From contig NZ_CP146077.1 in assembly GCF_037023725.1 (NCBI RefSeq), forward strand, positions 2,579,001 through 2,643,000: DNA of 64,000 nt. Direction: 5' to 3'. The number at the start of each line of letters is the position of its first letter. Positions within the stretch are counted from its first letter, which is position 1. Under the pieces are notes generated by a model that made no database searches, was not told the DNA's origin, and saw nothing but the letters and a program-made list of their open reading frames with translations. This document shows, one piece after another, positions 40,013 through 49,143 of the stretch. Position numbers and translations under genes: made by a program. The stretch is from Pseudomonas bubulae. GTDB lineage: Bacteria > Pseudomonadota > Gammaproteobacteria > Pseudomonadales > Pseudomonadaceae.

Positions 40013-41592
40013 CCCAGCGGATTGCGGCTGTGGCTGCCGTTGACCAGACGCTCGATACCCAGCGGGTTGGCGTTTTTCAGCGCATCCGGCAGCAGGCTGT
40101 CAGGGTAGTTCTGGTAGCACACCGGGCGCAGGAAACGGTCGATGGCCAGGGTGCCGACCGAGGTGCCACGGGCATCTGACGTCGCCGGGTAAGGCCCGCC
40201 ATGCACCATCGCGTCACACACCTCGACACCGGTAGGGTAGCCATTGAGCAGCAGGCGCCCGGCCTTGTGCTCCAGCACGGGCACCACCTCGGCGAAGGCT
40301 TCAAGGTCGCCAGGTTCAGCAATCAGCGTAGCTGTCAGCTGCCCATGCAGGCTGTGCAGCGCTTGCAGCAACTGCGCCTTGTCCGCGACCTCGACCACCA
40401 GGGTGGTTGGCCCGAAGACTTCCTCCTGCAACACCTCGGCACCACCGATCAACAGGCTGGCACTGGCCTGGAACAACTGCGGGCTGGCCTGGTTGCCCTG
40501 TTGCGGCGCACCGGCAAGGTGGCGGATGCCATCGACCTGGGCCAGACGCTGGATGCCTTTGCTGTAACTGGCCAGGCCCCCGGCGTTGAGCAGTGTTTGC
40601 GCCGGTTGAGCACTGAAGAACTGGCCAAGCGCGGCGACAAAGGCGCTGAATTCAGGGGAGCGGATACCCAGTACCAGACCGGGACTGGTACAGAACTGCC
40701 CGGCGCCAAGCATCACCGAACTGCCCAGCTCCTGTGCGATCTGCTCGCCACGCTTGAGCAGTGCCTGGGGTAATACCAGCACCGGGTTGATGCTCGACAT
40801 CTCGGCAAACACCGGGATTGGCTGGGGTCTGGCGGCGGCCATATCGCACAGGGCACGGCCACCGGACAACGAACCGGTAAAGCCGACGGCCTGAATGGCC
40901 GGGTGCTTGACCAGTGCTGCGCCCACACCCGCGCCGAAGATCATATTGAATACACCGGCGGGCATGTCGGTGCGCTCGGCAGCGCGCACTATGGCCAGGG
41001 CAACTTGCTCAGCAGTTGCCATATGCCCGCTGTGTGCCTTGAACACCACCGGGCAACCTGCGGCCAGTGCCGAAGCGGTATCACCGCCAGCGGTGGAGAA
41101 CGCCAGCGGGAAGTTGCTGGCGCCAAACACGGCCACCGGGCCCACGCCGATGCGGCATTGACGCAGATCTGCGCGCGGCAGGGGCTGACGGTCCGGTAGC
41201 GCCTGATCGATGCGTGCGCCATAAAAATCGCCGCGCCGCAGTACGTTGGCGAACAGACGCATCTGCCCGCTGGTGCGTCCCCGCTCGCCCTGGATCCGGG
41301 CGGCAAGCAGGGCGGTTTCGCGACAGACGATGGCAACAAAGTCGTCACCCAGCGCGTCTATTTCTTCGGCGATAGCTTCCAGAAACTCGGCCCGGCGTGT
41401 GGCCGGCAAACTGCGAAAGGCCGGGAAGGCGGTATTGGCCGCGCTGACAGCGGCATCCACTTCGGTTTCGGTGGCCTGCACAAACGCGTATGGCAATGCC
41501 TCGCCAGTACTGGCATCCACGCTGTACAGGTGAACGGTGCCGGCGCCGCTGCGCTGACCGCCAATAAAGTTCTGGCCGGTGATGGGGAACAT
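40006..41592 (-). CDS. alpha-ketoglutarate semialdehyde dehydrogenase-like ALDH
   Basis: The start at 41592 follows AAAGGAAA and gives 528 residues, the usual length of the KGSADH group. It has the NAD-fold start VAVFGASNFPLAFSTAGGDT, VFKAHSGHMATAEQVALAIV, VGFTGSLSGG, the catalytic Glu (VFAEMSSINPVLV) and the catalytic Cys in AGQFCTSPGLVLG. These enzymes oxidise 2,5-dioxopentanoate to 2-oxoglutarate at the end of pentose, hydroxyproline or glucarate breakdown. None of those upstream pathway genes is adjacent, so the pathway here is unknown. Confidence 0.88.
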   Translation of the reverse strand: MFPITGQNFIGGQRSGAGTVHLYSVDASTGEALPYAFVQATETEVDAAVSAANTAFPAFRSLPATRRAEFLEAIAEEIDALGDDFVAIVCRETALLAARIQGERGRTSGQMRLFANVLRRGDFYGARIDQALPDRQPLPRADLRQCRIGVGPVAVFGASNFPLAFSTAGGDTASALAAGCPVVFKAHSGHMATAEQVALAIVRAAERTDMPAGVFNMIFGAGVGAALVKHPAIQAVGFTGSLSGGRALCDMAAARPQPIPVFAEMSSINPVLVLPQALLKRGEQIAQELGSSVMLGAGQFCTSPGLVLGIRSPEFSAFVAALGQFFSAQPAQTLLNAGGLASYSKGIQRLAQVDGIRHLAGAPQQGNQASPQLFQASASLLIGGAEVLQEEVFGPTTLVVEVADKAQLLQALHSLHGQLTATLIAEPGDLEAFAEVVPVLEHKAGRLLLNGYPTGVEVCDAMVHGGPYPATSDARGTSVGTLAIDRFLRPVCYQNYPDSLLPDALKNANPLGIERLVNGSHSRNPLGH

Positions 41593-41649
41593 AGGGATTT
41601 CCTTTAGGTGGGAAGGCAGAGACGCGCTGTTGCGAGACGAATCATGTCG

Positions 41650-41738
41650 CCGCTGACGAGCGCAGCGAGGCTGCGGCAAGGCCCGAAGGGCCTTGAACAG
41701 GCAGGGGCCGCTAGCAGCCTCGCTGCGCTCGTCAGCGG
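41650..41738. repeat. inverted repeat pair upstream of the ALDH gene
   Basis: CCGCTGACGAGCGCAGCGAG begins a perfect 25-base arm (41650-41674) repeated in reverse at 41714-41738 around a 39-base loop, which itself contains the hairpin AAGGCCC/GGGCCTT. It differs from the GTGGGAGCG REP group; a diverged relative lies at 63320-63405. Confidence 0.85.
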
Positions 41739-41922
41739 CTACAGGGGATTGCCACCCAAGTACAGGCAGTGGCAGCGTTTTCGCCGCCTATTGTCGTTAT
41801 AAGTTGCACCGCAGTTATCCCGATAGCGAGCCATAAGGGCTCTTTCAGGCGACCACTGTAGGTTTTGTCGGGGGCACTGCCCAATGACGAATATTGATTG
41901 GCCGATAACCAGCGCTCATCCC

Positions 41923-42534
41923 TCAGGCGCGCGCGGCATCCCAAGTGCTCATCACCTGGGTGATCGCAGCGTCCAGTACGGCATGGGCTACACCATCCCG
42001 AGCCAGGGTGGTCAGGCCCAGCAGAAAACTCTCGAACACCGTGGCCAGCGCTCGCGGATCAGTCTGGGCGGCAAGCTCACCCTCGCGGATGGCGCGCTCG
42101 ACACAAGCCATAAACCCGGCCCGGTTACGCGCCCTCGCTTCGGCCAGAGGGGCGCTTATCGCCACCGCTTGAGCTGAACTGGCACTCATCAGCCCCAGAG
42201 CGACCAGACAACCCCGTGGGTGACCCGGCTCACATTGCATTTTGGCGGAGCTGCGCAACGTTCGCTCGATCGCTTCGCGTGGGGGCAGGTGAGTGTCGAA
42301 CAGGCTTTCGGTGACCCTGCCATGGCTGTTCAGGTAGCGCGTCATGACCTCTTTGAACAGCGCCTCCTTGGAGCCGAAAGCTGCGTAAAAGCTGGGCGCG
42401 GAAATGCCTGAGCCCATATTGGCCTTGAGCTGGCTCAGCGATGTCGAGTCATAACCGTGCTCCCAGAACAGGTGCATGGCCTGGGTGATTGCCGCGTCCC
42501 GATCAAATGTGCGCGGGCGTCCCATCTGTGCCAT
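41923..42534 (-). CDS. TetR family repressor
   Basis: The 203-residue protein has an N-terminal TetR helix-turn-helix (GYDSTSLSQLKANMGSGISA, preceded by FDRDAAITQAMHLFWEHG). The C-terminal domain resembles that of regulators of efflux pumps. It is divergent from an MFS transporter 117 bases away, with a promoter and a perfect operator-like inverted repeat between them, so it very probably represses that transporter. Confidence 0.9.
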   Translation of the reverse strand: MAQMGRPRTFDRDAAITQAMHLFWEHGYDSTSLSQLKANMGSGISAPSFYAAFGSKEALFKEVMTRYLNSHGRVTESLFDTHLPPREAIERTLRSSAKMQCEPGHPRGCLVALGLMSASSAQAVAISAPLAEARARNRAGFMACVERAIREGELAAQTDPRALATVFESFLLGLTTLARDGVAHAVLDAAITQVMSTWDAARA

Positions 42535-42583
42535 TTGAGTCTCCTTCGTAGCGAGATATAAATACTAGTCGATACAAAAGTCA

Positions 42584-42628
42584 TTGACCAATATTTCCCG
42601 TCGCCCTACATTTGTATCTATCGATACA
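42584..42628 (+). promoter_or_regulatory. promoter and TetR operator of the MFS gene
   Basis: TTGACC (42584-42589), a 17-base spacer and TACATT (42607-42612) form a good sigma-70 promoter for the transporter gene. It is followed at once by TGTATC-tatc-GATACA (42613-42628). Another GATACA half-site lies at 42571-42576. A TetR dimer there would block transcription start. Confidence 0.75.
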
Positions 42629-42651
42629 TAACTAGCAGGAGCAGGGCATCC

Positions 42652-43857
42652 ATGGGCAAAGAGCAAAACACCACTGAGCGATTACCCATGGGCGCGCTGC
42701 TGGCGCTGGCCATGACCGGTTTTATTTGCATTGTTACCGAGACCTTACCCGCAGGCCTGTTGCCGCAAATCAGCAGCGGCCTGCAAGTGTCATCGGCGCT
42801 GGCGGGGCAGATGGTTACGGTCTACGCGCTGGGCTCCCTGCTGGCGGCGATCCCGTTGACCATCGCGACCCAGGGCTGGCGGCGTCGCAACGTACTGCTG
42901 CTGACGATTGTCGGGTTTCTGCTGTTCAATTCGATTACCGCGTGGTCGTCTCAGTACGGCGTGACCCTGATTGCACGTTTTTTTGCCGGCGCATCAGCCG
43001 GGTTGGCCTGGAGCCTGCTGGCAGGTTATGCGCGGCGCATGGTTGCCCCGCAGTTGCAGGGCCGGGCCATGGCGGTGGCGATGGTGGGCACGCCGATTGC
43101 CCTGTCACTGGGTGTGCCATTGGGCACCTGGCTGGGTGCGCTGGTAGGGTGGCGTACGGCATTTGGCCTGATGTCGGCCTTGACCCTGGTGCTGATGGCC
43201 TGGGTAGTGCTCAAGGTGCCTGATTACCCAGGGCAGTCTGCTTCGCAACGTATCGGCTTGCGACAGGTGCTGCTGACACCGGGAGTGCGCTCCGTGCTTG
43301 CCGTGGTACTGACCTGGATGCTGGCGCACAACATGCTCTACACCTATATCGCGCCTTTCGTGGCATCGGCGGGCCTTGCCGATAAGGTCGATATTGTGTT
43401 GCTGGTCTTCGGATTGGCGGCGCTGCTGGGAATCTGGCTGACCGGGCGACTGGTAGACCGGCATCTGCGCAAGGCAGTCATGGCTTGCCTGGCGACATTT
43501 GCTGCGATTTCGCTGCTGTTCGGTTTCTTCTCGCAGTCGGTGGCTGTCGTATATGCAGGGATTTTTGTTTGGGGGTTGTCCTTCGGCGGTGCCGCCACCC
43601 TGCTGCAAACCGCTCTGGCCGATGCGGCAGGCGAGGGCGCCGATGTTGCGTTGTCGATGAACGTGGTGGTGTGGAACAGCGCCATTGCCGCGGGGGCATT
43701 GACCGGTGGCATATTGCTCGATCAATTCGGGGTGAACGTCTTCCCCTGGGTGTTGCTGGTGTTGTTGCTGGTCGGGCTGGGGATCGTGTTCAGTGCCCGT
43801 GCCCATGGTTTCCCGCAAGGGCACCGGCAGGCGGGGGCGGCGGTTGTCGGTCATTAG
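42652..43857 (+). CDS. MFS transporter, drug/sugar efflux type
   Basis: This 401-residue protein has about 12 membrane helices, the N-terminal pattern CIVTETLPAGLLPQISSGLQ and the motif RFFAGASAGLAWSLLAGYAR. This resembles AraJ/sugar-efflux-like and drug-efflux MFS proteins. The divergent TetR gene with an operator between the two suggests inducible export of a toxic compound. Substrate unknown. Confidence 0.9.
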   Translation: MGKEQNTTERLPMGALLALAMTGFICIVTETLPAGLLPQISSGLQVSSALAGQMVTVYALGSLLAAIPLTIATQGWRRRNVLLLTIVGFLLFNSITAWSSQYGVTLIARFFAGASAGLAWSLLAGYARRMVAPQLQGRAMAVAMVGTPIALSLGVPLGTWLGALVGWRTAFGLMSALTLVLMAWVVLKVPDYPGQSASQRIGLRQVLLTPGVRSVLAVVLTWMLAHNMLYTYIAPFVASAGLADKVDIVLLVFGLAALLGIWLTGRLVDRHLRKAVMACLATFAAISLLFGFFSQSVAVVYAGIFVWGLSFGGAATLLQTALADAAGEGADVALSMNVVVWNSAIAAGALTGGILLDQFGVNVFPWVLLVLLLVGLGIVFSARAHGFPQGHRQAGAAVVGH

Positions 43858-43916
43858 GCCGATAGCCGTGTTGGTCAGGCAGCGACTACCAATCGTGCCC
43901 GGTTTCCAACGCGTTA

Positions 43917-44555
43917 TCAGCTGACCTGGCCACCACCTTCAAGTACATCATCTTCGGTATTCAGGGCCGTGATTACGGCGATGCGCAACCCTTCCACCTG
44001 GGTGGCCAGTGCCATGGACGGGCCACCAGCCACCACCGCCTGTTCCGGCAGAGGCGGGACGTGGATAAAACCACCGCGTACGCCGGTCCCGGCCAATGCA
44101 TGCTGTAGGCAATAGAACACCTGATTGCAGACAAAGGTGCCCGCCGTATGGGAAACCGACGCGGGAATCCCGCCGGCCCTGATCGCCCGCACCATTGCCT
44201 TGAGCGGCAAGGTACTGAAATACGCCGCTGGCCCTTGCGCCACCACGGGTGTATCGATCGGCTGATAGCCAAGGTTGTCAGGGATGCGGGCGTCGTTGAT
44301 ATTGATCGCTACCCGCTCGATGCAGATGTCCGTGCGACCGGGGCCAAGCCCGACGGCGATCACCAGCGTCGGGGTGAACTCCTGCAGAAGTTGGCTCAGT
44401 CGCTCGGGCGCTCCGGCGAACGTACAGGGCAACTGACGGGCGATGATCTGCATATCGCCCTGCAAGGTGCCGTCCAGAAGGCGTACGGCCTCCCAGGACG
44501 GGTTGACGGTGTCTTGGTCGAACGGTTCGAAACCGGTCAGCAGTACAGTGCGCAT
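43917..44555 (-). CDS. pcp: pyroglutamyl-peptidase I
   Basis: The 212-residue protein starts MRTVLLTGFEPFDQDTVNPS and has the peptidase C15 triad: Glu in CIERVAININDARIPDN, Cys in SHTAGTFVCNQVFYCLQHAL and His in GGFIHVPPLPEQ. It removes N-terminal pyroglutamate from peptides in the cytoplasm, releasing 5-oxoproline. It lies 7 bases after the DUF979 gene, so the three genes form an operon for uptake of 5-oxoproline or related compounds and peptide salvage. Confidence 0.95.
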   Translation of the reverse strand: MRTVLLTGFEPFDQDTVNPSWEAVRLLDGTLQGDMQIIARQLPCTFAGAPERLSQLLQEFTPTLVIAVGLGPGRTDICIERVAININDARIPDNLGYQPIDTPVVAQGPAAYFSTLPLKAMVRAIRAGGIPASVSHTAGTFVCNQVFYCLQHALAGTGVRGGFIHVPPLPEQAVVAGGPSMALATQVEGLRIAVITALNTEDDVLEGGGQVS

Positions 44556-44562
44556 GCTGTTC

Positions 44563-45513
44563 TCACATCAGTACGTAAAGAAGCACGATATTGACCACCA
44601 GCATCATCAGAGCGGTGGGCATTTGAGCCTTGATCACGGCGTATTTGTCCGGCAGCTCCAGCAGGGCCACGGGCACGATATTGAAGTTGGCTGCCATTGG
44701 CGTCATCAGCGTGCCGCAGTAGCCGGAAAACATGCCGATTGCCGCCATGACAGCCGGGTTGGCATCGTAGATGCCGACCAGTACCGGCACGCCGACCCCG
44801 CCGGTCATGACCGGGAATGCAGCAAAACCGTTGCCCATGATGACCGTGAACAGCGCCATGCCCAGCACGTAGACCATCACCGCTACCAGGCGATAGTCCA
44901 TGTTGATATAAGCGGTGGTGACATGAGCAACGGCGGTACCGACCCCGGCGTCATTGAACAGCAGGCCAAGCATGGCCAGCATTTGCGGCAGCACCATGGT
45001 CCAGCCCAGGGCTTCGGTCAGGCGGCGCGATTCACGCAGGCCTTGCAGCGGCGTATCACGGGTCAGGATGCAGGCCAGAACCAGGGCCACCATGCAGCCG
45101 ATGCCCAGGGACACGAACGTGGTGTTTTTCGGGTCAAGCAGCGGTACGCCACCGATCTGGGTGTTTTTCAGCAGGATCGAACCGATCACGGTCACCAGCG
45201 GAATCGACAGGGCCGGGATAAACAGCTTGTGCCCCAGACGGCCAGCACTGGCCCGTGCAGCCTTGACATGCAACTCGGCGTGGGTGCCTCGGCCAACACC
45301 GCCAATGCCGGCAATGCCGGCCATGACCAGCACGCCAATACCTACCACGAACGGCGAAAGGCGATCGCCAATCAGGAACACCATGGCGAACAACGCCCAG
45401 AACAGGCCACTGGTCCAGCGTTTGGGGTGGGTGCGGTCTGTCAGGATCATGCCCGCGGTGATCAGCAGCAGCACTCCCGCCAGCCAGTAGAAGTACTCAA
45501 TAGAAATAATCAT
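44563..45513 (-). CDS. 5-oxoproline transporter-type membrane protein, DUF979
   Basis: A 316-residue membrane protein with about nine hydrophobic helices (start MIISIEYFYWLAGVLLLITA). Conserved-looking blocks include GNGFAAFPVMTGGVGVPVLV and SGYCGTLMTPMAANFNIVPV. DUF979 proteins occur with DUF969 partners and pyroglutamate-related genes, and have been named 5-oxoproline transporter subunits. Its start overlaps the DUF969 stop by four bases. Confidence 0.85.
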   Translation of the reverse strand: MIISIEYFYWLAGVLLLITAGMILTDRTHPKRWTSGLFWALFAMVFLIGDRLSPFVVGIGVLVMAGIAGIGGVGRGTHAELHVKAARASAGRLGHKLFIPALSIPLVTVIGSILLKNTQIGGVPLLDPKNTTFVSLGIGCMVALVLACILTRDTPLQGLRESRRLTEALGWTMVLPQMLAMLGLLFNDAGVGTAVAHVTTAYINMDYRLVAVMVYVLGMALFTVIMGNGFAAFPVMTGGVGVPVLVGIYDANPAVMAAIGMFSGYCGTLMTPMAANFNIVPVALLELPDKYAVIKAQMPTALMMLVVNIVLLYVLM

Positions 45514-46241
45514 CGTGCCAGCTCCTGAGCTGCGTCAACTTCTTCCCGGGCAACTTCGGCCATGCTGCGCTCCAGCATCAGGTCAAAGCGATACAGGCGC
45601 AGGGCATGCACGATAAAGGCGCAAATCGCCGTCGGAATTCCCCAGAAAGCGATGTGCAGCGGCTCGACATCAAGCCCCGAACCCAGCAGGAAGGTGTGCA
45701 TCAGTGCGATTGCGCCGAAGGCCACAAACACGTCTTCACCAAAAAACAAGCCGATGTTGTCGGTGGCGGCACACATGGCCAGGACTTTCTGCCGCACAGG
45801 AGCAGGCAGCTTGCCGTACTTGTTCTCGGCTGCGCCCTCGGCCATCGGGGCCAGCAGCGGGCGGACCATTTGCGGATGCCCGCCCAGACTGGTCAGGCCT
45901 ACAGCAGCGGTGGTCTCACGCACGAACAGGTACATAATCAGCAACCGGCCGACCGTTGCGCGCTGGAAGCTGGCGATCCAGTTTTGCGCGTGCAGACGCA
46001 GGCCGTGACGCTCCAGCAGGCCGATCACGGCCAGGGGCAGCAGCAGAATCAATTGCAGGGCGCGGGTTTGCAGGAAGCCTTCACCCATTTCACTGATGAT
46101 TTTTTCCAGCGGGAAGTTGGCCGCAAGGCCGGTGACGATAGCCGCCGCGCTGACCACCAACAGTGGGTTAAAGCGCAGCACAAAGCCGATGATGATGACG
46201 AACACGCCAATCAAGGGCCAAAGGTTTACGACGGTTTGCAT
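45510..46241 (-). CDS. 5-oxoproline transporter-type membrane protein, DUF969
   Basis: A 243-residue membrane protein beginning MQTVVNLWPLIGVFVIIIGF. It contains FVRETTAAVGLTSLGGHPQM and ATDNIGLFFGEDVFVAFGAI, typical of DUF969. It is the first gene of the operon DUF969-DUF979-pcp and is divergent from a LysR regulator about 300 bases away. The transported compound is inferred from the association with pcp. Confidence 0.85.
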   Translation of the reverse strand: MQTVVNLWPLIGVFVIIIGFVLRFNPLLVVSAAAIVTGLAANFPLEKIISEMGEGFLQTRALQLILLLPLAVIGLLERHGLRLHAQNWIASFQRATVGRLLIMYLFVRETTAAVGLTSLGGHPQMVRPLLAPMAEGAAENKYGKLPAPVRQKVLAMCAATDNIGLFFGEDVFVAFGAIALMHTFLLGSGLDVEPLHIAFWGIPTAICAFIVHALRLYRFDLMLERSMAEVAREEVDAAQELAR

Positions 46242-46547
46242 GAGGGGGCAATCCCTTTAGCTGATTGCCGCAGCACCAGGGCAGGCTGGCGTGGGCAAGT
46301 CGAAAGCGGTCAGGCACACTTTCGAAAAATCGGTACGCTGCCGGACTCAGCGTGTTTTTTTATTGTTGAGGCCCTATGGGCCTCATTGCCCGATATGGTT
46401 GGTGGCTTTGGGTTGTGCGTCCAGTCAATAAAAGTTGTCACCACCGAACAGAAAAGTTTTATCAATCACCGACTTAAGCCGACTGGCCTGTCCCTGCGGC
46501 AAGGGTTTACAGTGCTGCCCTGGTTTTGATTGGGTGGGGCGTCCTGT

Positions 46548-47468
46548 ATGAACATGCGATTTCTTCTGACATTCGTCTGGGTAGCGCGCCTTGGCAGTTT
46601 TCGGCTGACCGCCGAAAAGTTATCCAGTACCCAGGCAGCGATTTCGAGCCGCATTTCAGTCCTCGAAACCGAGCTTGGCGTGCAGTTGTTCCAGCGCGAT
46701 TCCCGTGGCGTCAACCTCACCCGTGAAGGCCATCAGGTGCTGGGTTACGCCGAAGAAATGCTGGCCACCCAGCAACGCCTTCTGCAATCGCTGGGGCAGG
46801 CGGACAGGTTTGCCGGGCGCCTGCGCATCGGCGTGATGGACACGGTTATCCATAGCTGGCTGAGCGATCTGATCAGTGCGCTGAGCCGCGATTACCCCCA
46901 GGTAGAGGTTGAACTGACCGCCGATACGGCGCTGAACCTTAATGAACAATTGCTTAAAGGTCAGCTGGATCTGATTTTTCAGACGGATTTATTGCGTGCC
47001 GACGGCGTGCGCAATGTACAGCTGGCCAGTTACCCGTTGAGTTGGATTGTGGCCAGGGACGCAGCCCTGAACCGCAGCTACCGTGACCTGGCGGATCTTT
47101 GCGAGGAGCGCTTGCTGACCTTTTCACGCTTGTCGCGGCCGCATCAGGACATGCTCAATTTTCTGCACCAGCACGATATTGCCGCGCCACGCATCAGTTG
47201 CATCAACTCGGTGGCGGCGATTATCAAACTGGTGGCGGACGGCTTTGGCATCGGTGCCCTGCCGCCGGTACTGGTCAGCCGCGAACTGCAGAGCGGGGCC
47301 ATGATTGCGTTGCCGATCGAGACTGCACCGGGCTTTGCGGTATACGCCAGTTGGCGCACGGGGGCGGGGCTGGAGCTGAATGAGGCGGTGGTCAACCTGA
47401 GTCAGGCGGTTGTTGCCGAGTACCAACACAGCGTTGAGCCTGGGCATTTTGTGCTGCCGGGCATCTGA
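46548..47468 (+). CDS. LysR family transcriptional regulator
   Basis: The ATG at 46548 gives 306 residues starting MNMRFLLTFVWVARLGSFRL. A LysR helix-turn-helix (LTAEKLSSTQAAISSRISVL) and a substrate-binding domain (FAGRLRIGVMDTVIHSWLSD) follow. It is divergent from the DUF969-DUF979-pcp operon across a 306-base gap, so it is the likely regulator of that operon. The intergenic DNA shows no palindrome clear enough to list. Confidence 0.88.
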   Translation: MNMRFLLTFVWVARLGSFRLTAEKLSSTQAAISSRISVLETELGVQLFQRDSRGVNLTREGHQVLGYAEEMLATQQRLLQSLGQADRFAGRLRIGVMDTVIHSWLSDLISALSRDYPQVEVELTADTALNLNEQLLKGQLDLIFQTDLLRADGVRNVQLASYPLSWIVARDAALNRSYRDLADLCEERLLTFSRLSRPHQDMLNFLHQHDIAAPRISCINSVAAIIKLVADGFGIGALPPVLVSRELQSGAMIALPIETAPGFAVYASWRTGAGLELNEAVVNLSQAVVAEYQHSVEPGHFVLPGI

Positions 47469-47634
47469 TCCGTATTTTTTCGCGTTATCTGCACCTGTTA
47501 TGTGTGCAGTTTGCGGCGCAAAATTTCCTCCAACCTTCCGAGACAGACGAGGACGCGACTACACAGCAGCACGTGTGTGTGGTCGGCAGCTGTTCTGCGC
47601 CTGTTTTATGACGAACGACTGACGGGGAAACATC

Positions 47635-47718
47635 ATGAACAAGATGGCTTGGTTTTTGGGCGGTTTTTTGGTGCTGACCATCGGCATCGGTATTTTGGCG
47701 ACAATTCCGCCGGGTTGA
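47635..47718 (+). CDS. 27-residue single-helix membrane peptide
   Basis: An ATG with GGGGAAA upstream opens a 27-codon frame: MNKMAWFLGGFLVLTIGIG then ILATIPPG and TGA. It is almost entirely one transmembrane helix with a positive N-terminus and a short PPG tail, like many short bacterial membrane peptides. The good ribosome-binding site and the hydrophobic periodicity favour a real gene. It lies downstream of the LysR gene and before REP elements. No family is recognised. Confidence 0.45.
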   Translation: MNKMAWFLGGFLVLTIGIGILATIPPG

Positions 47719-47743
47719 TATTTCATCCTGTCCTCCACACGGC

Positions 47744-47790
47744 TTGTAGCAGCTGACGAACGCAGCCTCGTTCCTCGGCAGCTGCTAGGT
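47744..47790. repeat. partial REP related to the 28.5 kb REPIN
   Basis: The stretch ACGAACGCAGCCTCGTTCCT with TAGCAGCTG and CAGCTGCTA at the two ends repeats the right arm of the REPIN at 28537-28569, with small changes. Only one arm is present. Confidence 0.6.
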
Positions 47791-47806
47791 CTGAAGGGAA
47801 TTTTAA

Positions 47807-47861
47807 CTGTGGGAGCGAGCCTGCTCGCGAAAGTCGTTCGCGAGCAGGCTCGCTCCCACAG
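47807..47861. repeat. inverted REP pair
   Basis: CTGTGGGAGCGAGCCTGCTC starts a 25-base arm (47807-47831) repeated in reverse at 47837-47861. It is the same family as the element at 39386-39438 and lies downstream of the convergent methionine gamma-lyase gene. Confidence 0.9.
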
Positions 47862-47909
47862 GGAGGGTTGACCGGCAACAGAGTATCTACAGGGGAGGCT
47901 GGCGCTGCC

Positions 47910-49097
47910 CTACAACGCCTGATTGATATCCGCCAGCAAATCGGCGACATCCTCCAGCCCCACCGCCAGGCGCACCAATCCTTCACTTATTCCGTGTCGT
48001 GCCCGTTCCTCCAGGGTGTAGGTAGAGTGGGTCATGCTCGCGGGATGCTGTGCCAGTGACTCGGCCCCCCCCAGGCTGACCGCACGGCTGAACAATTGCA
48101 GGGCATTCATAAAGCGCTGTCCTGCAGCCATGCCGCCCTTGAGCTCAAAGGCAATCATGCCCCCCGGCAGTTTCATCTGCCGGGATGCCAGCTCGTATTG
48201 CGGGAAAGAGGGCAGGCCGGGGTAGGCCACCCATTCCACGGCAGGGTGATCCTGCAACATATGCGCAATGGCCTGGGCGCTGCTGCAATGGCGATCCATG
48301 CGCAGGGCCAGGGTCTTGATACCGCGCATCAGCAAATGTGCATCATGGGGCGACAAGACTGCCCCGGTCAGGTCCTTCAAGCCTTGCAGACGGATCCGGT
48401 CAGCCAGGAGCTGGCTGGTGACTACCATGCCAGCGGTGATATCACTGTGCCCGCTCAAGTACTTGGTGGCCGAATGCACCACCACGTCGGCGCCCAGTTC
48501 CAGTGGGCGCTGCAGATAGGGCGTGCAGTAGGTGTTGTCGATCACCACGAGCAGGTTGTCATGTGTGTGGGCAATCCGCGAGACGGCAGGGATGTCCACC
48601 AGTTGCATATTCGGGTTGGCCGGCGTCTCGAAGTAGATCATGCGGGTTGCAGGGCTGATCGCGGCTTGCAGTTCGGCCGGGTTGGCCATGTCCACATGTT
48701 TGACTACCACCCCGAATTCACCGATGCCGTGGTGCAGCAGGGCAAAGGTGCAGCCATACAAGGTGCGGTTGACGATGATTTCATCGCCGGGCCGCAGCAG
48801 GGTCCAGAATGTTGCGGCGATCGCGCCCATGCCGGAACTGAACGCCACACCCGCTTCGCCGTTTTCCAGCGCCGCCATGCGTGCTTCCAGCAGGGCCAGG
48901 GTGGGGTTGGAAATGCGGGTGTAAAAATGCCCGTGCTCTTCACCGGAAAAACAGCCTGCGCCGTATTCGGCCGTGGCAAAGGCAAAGGTTGAGGTCATAT
49001 AAACAGGGGGGATTACCGCGCCGTTGTGTTCCAGCGGGTTATAACCGTAGTGGATGGCGCGAGTAGAAAAGCCGAAGTTGTTGTTCTTATCGTTCAT
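47910..49097 (-). CDS. megL: methionine gamma-lyase
   Basis: This 395-residue PLP enzyme of the Cys/Met metabolism family starts MNDKNNNFGFSTRAIHYGYN. It has the methionine-gamma-lyase mark TLYGCTFALLHHGIGEFG; the Cys in YGC corresponds to Cys116 of the P. putida enzyme and the Tyr to Tyr114. The PLP lysine is in HSATKYLSGHSDITAG. The enzyme cleaves methionine to methanethiol, ammonia and 2-oxobutyrate, a source of sulfur odours in spoilage pseudomonads. It is divergent from an Lrp-type gene, as mdeA/mdeR are in P. putida. No mdeB (2-oxobutyrate dehydrogenase) gene is adjacent. Confidence 0.93.
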   Translation of the reverse strand: MNDKNNNFGFSTRAIHYGYNPLEHNGAVIPPVYMTSTFAFATAEYGAGCFSGEEHGHFYTRISNPTLALLEARMAALENGEAGVAFSSGMGAIAATFWTLLRPGDEIIVNRTLYGCTFALLHHGIGEFGVVVKHVDMANPAELQAAISPATRMIYFETPANPNMQLVDIPAVSRIAHTHDNLLVVIDNTYCTPYLQRPLELGADVVVHSATKYLSGHSDITAGMVVTSQLLADRIRLQGLKDLTGAVLSPHDAHLLMRGIKTLALRMDRHCSSAQAIAHMLQDHPAVEWVAYPGLPSFPQYELASRQMKLPGGMIAFELKGGMAAGQRFMNALQLFSRAVSLGGAESLAQHPASMTHSTYTLEERARHGISEGLVRLAVGLEDVADLLADINQAL

Positions 49098-49143
49098 GGT
49101 GAACTCTCCGATATTTCCTACAATGCTATGCTTTAAATGAACG

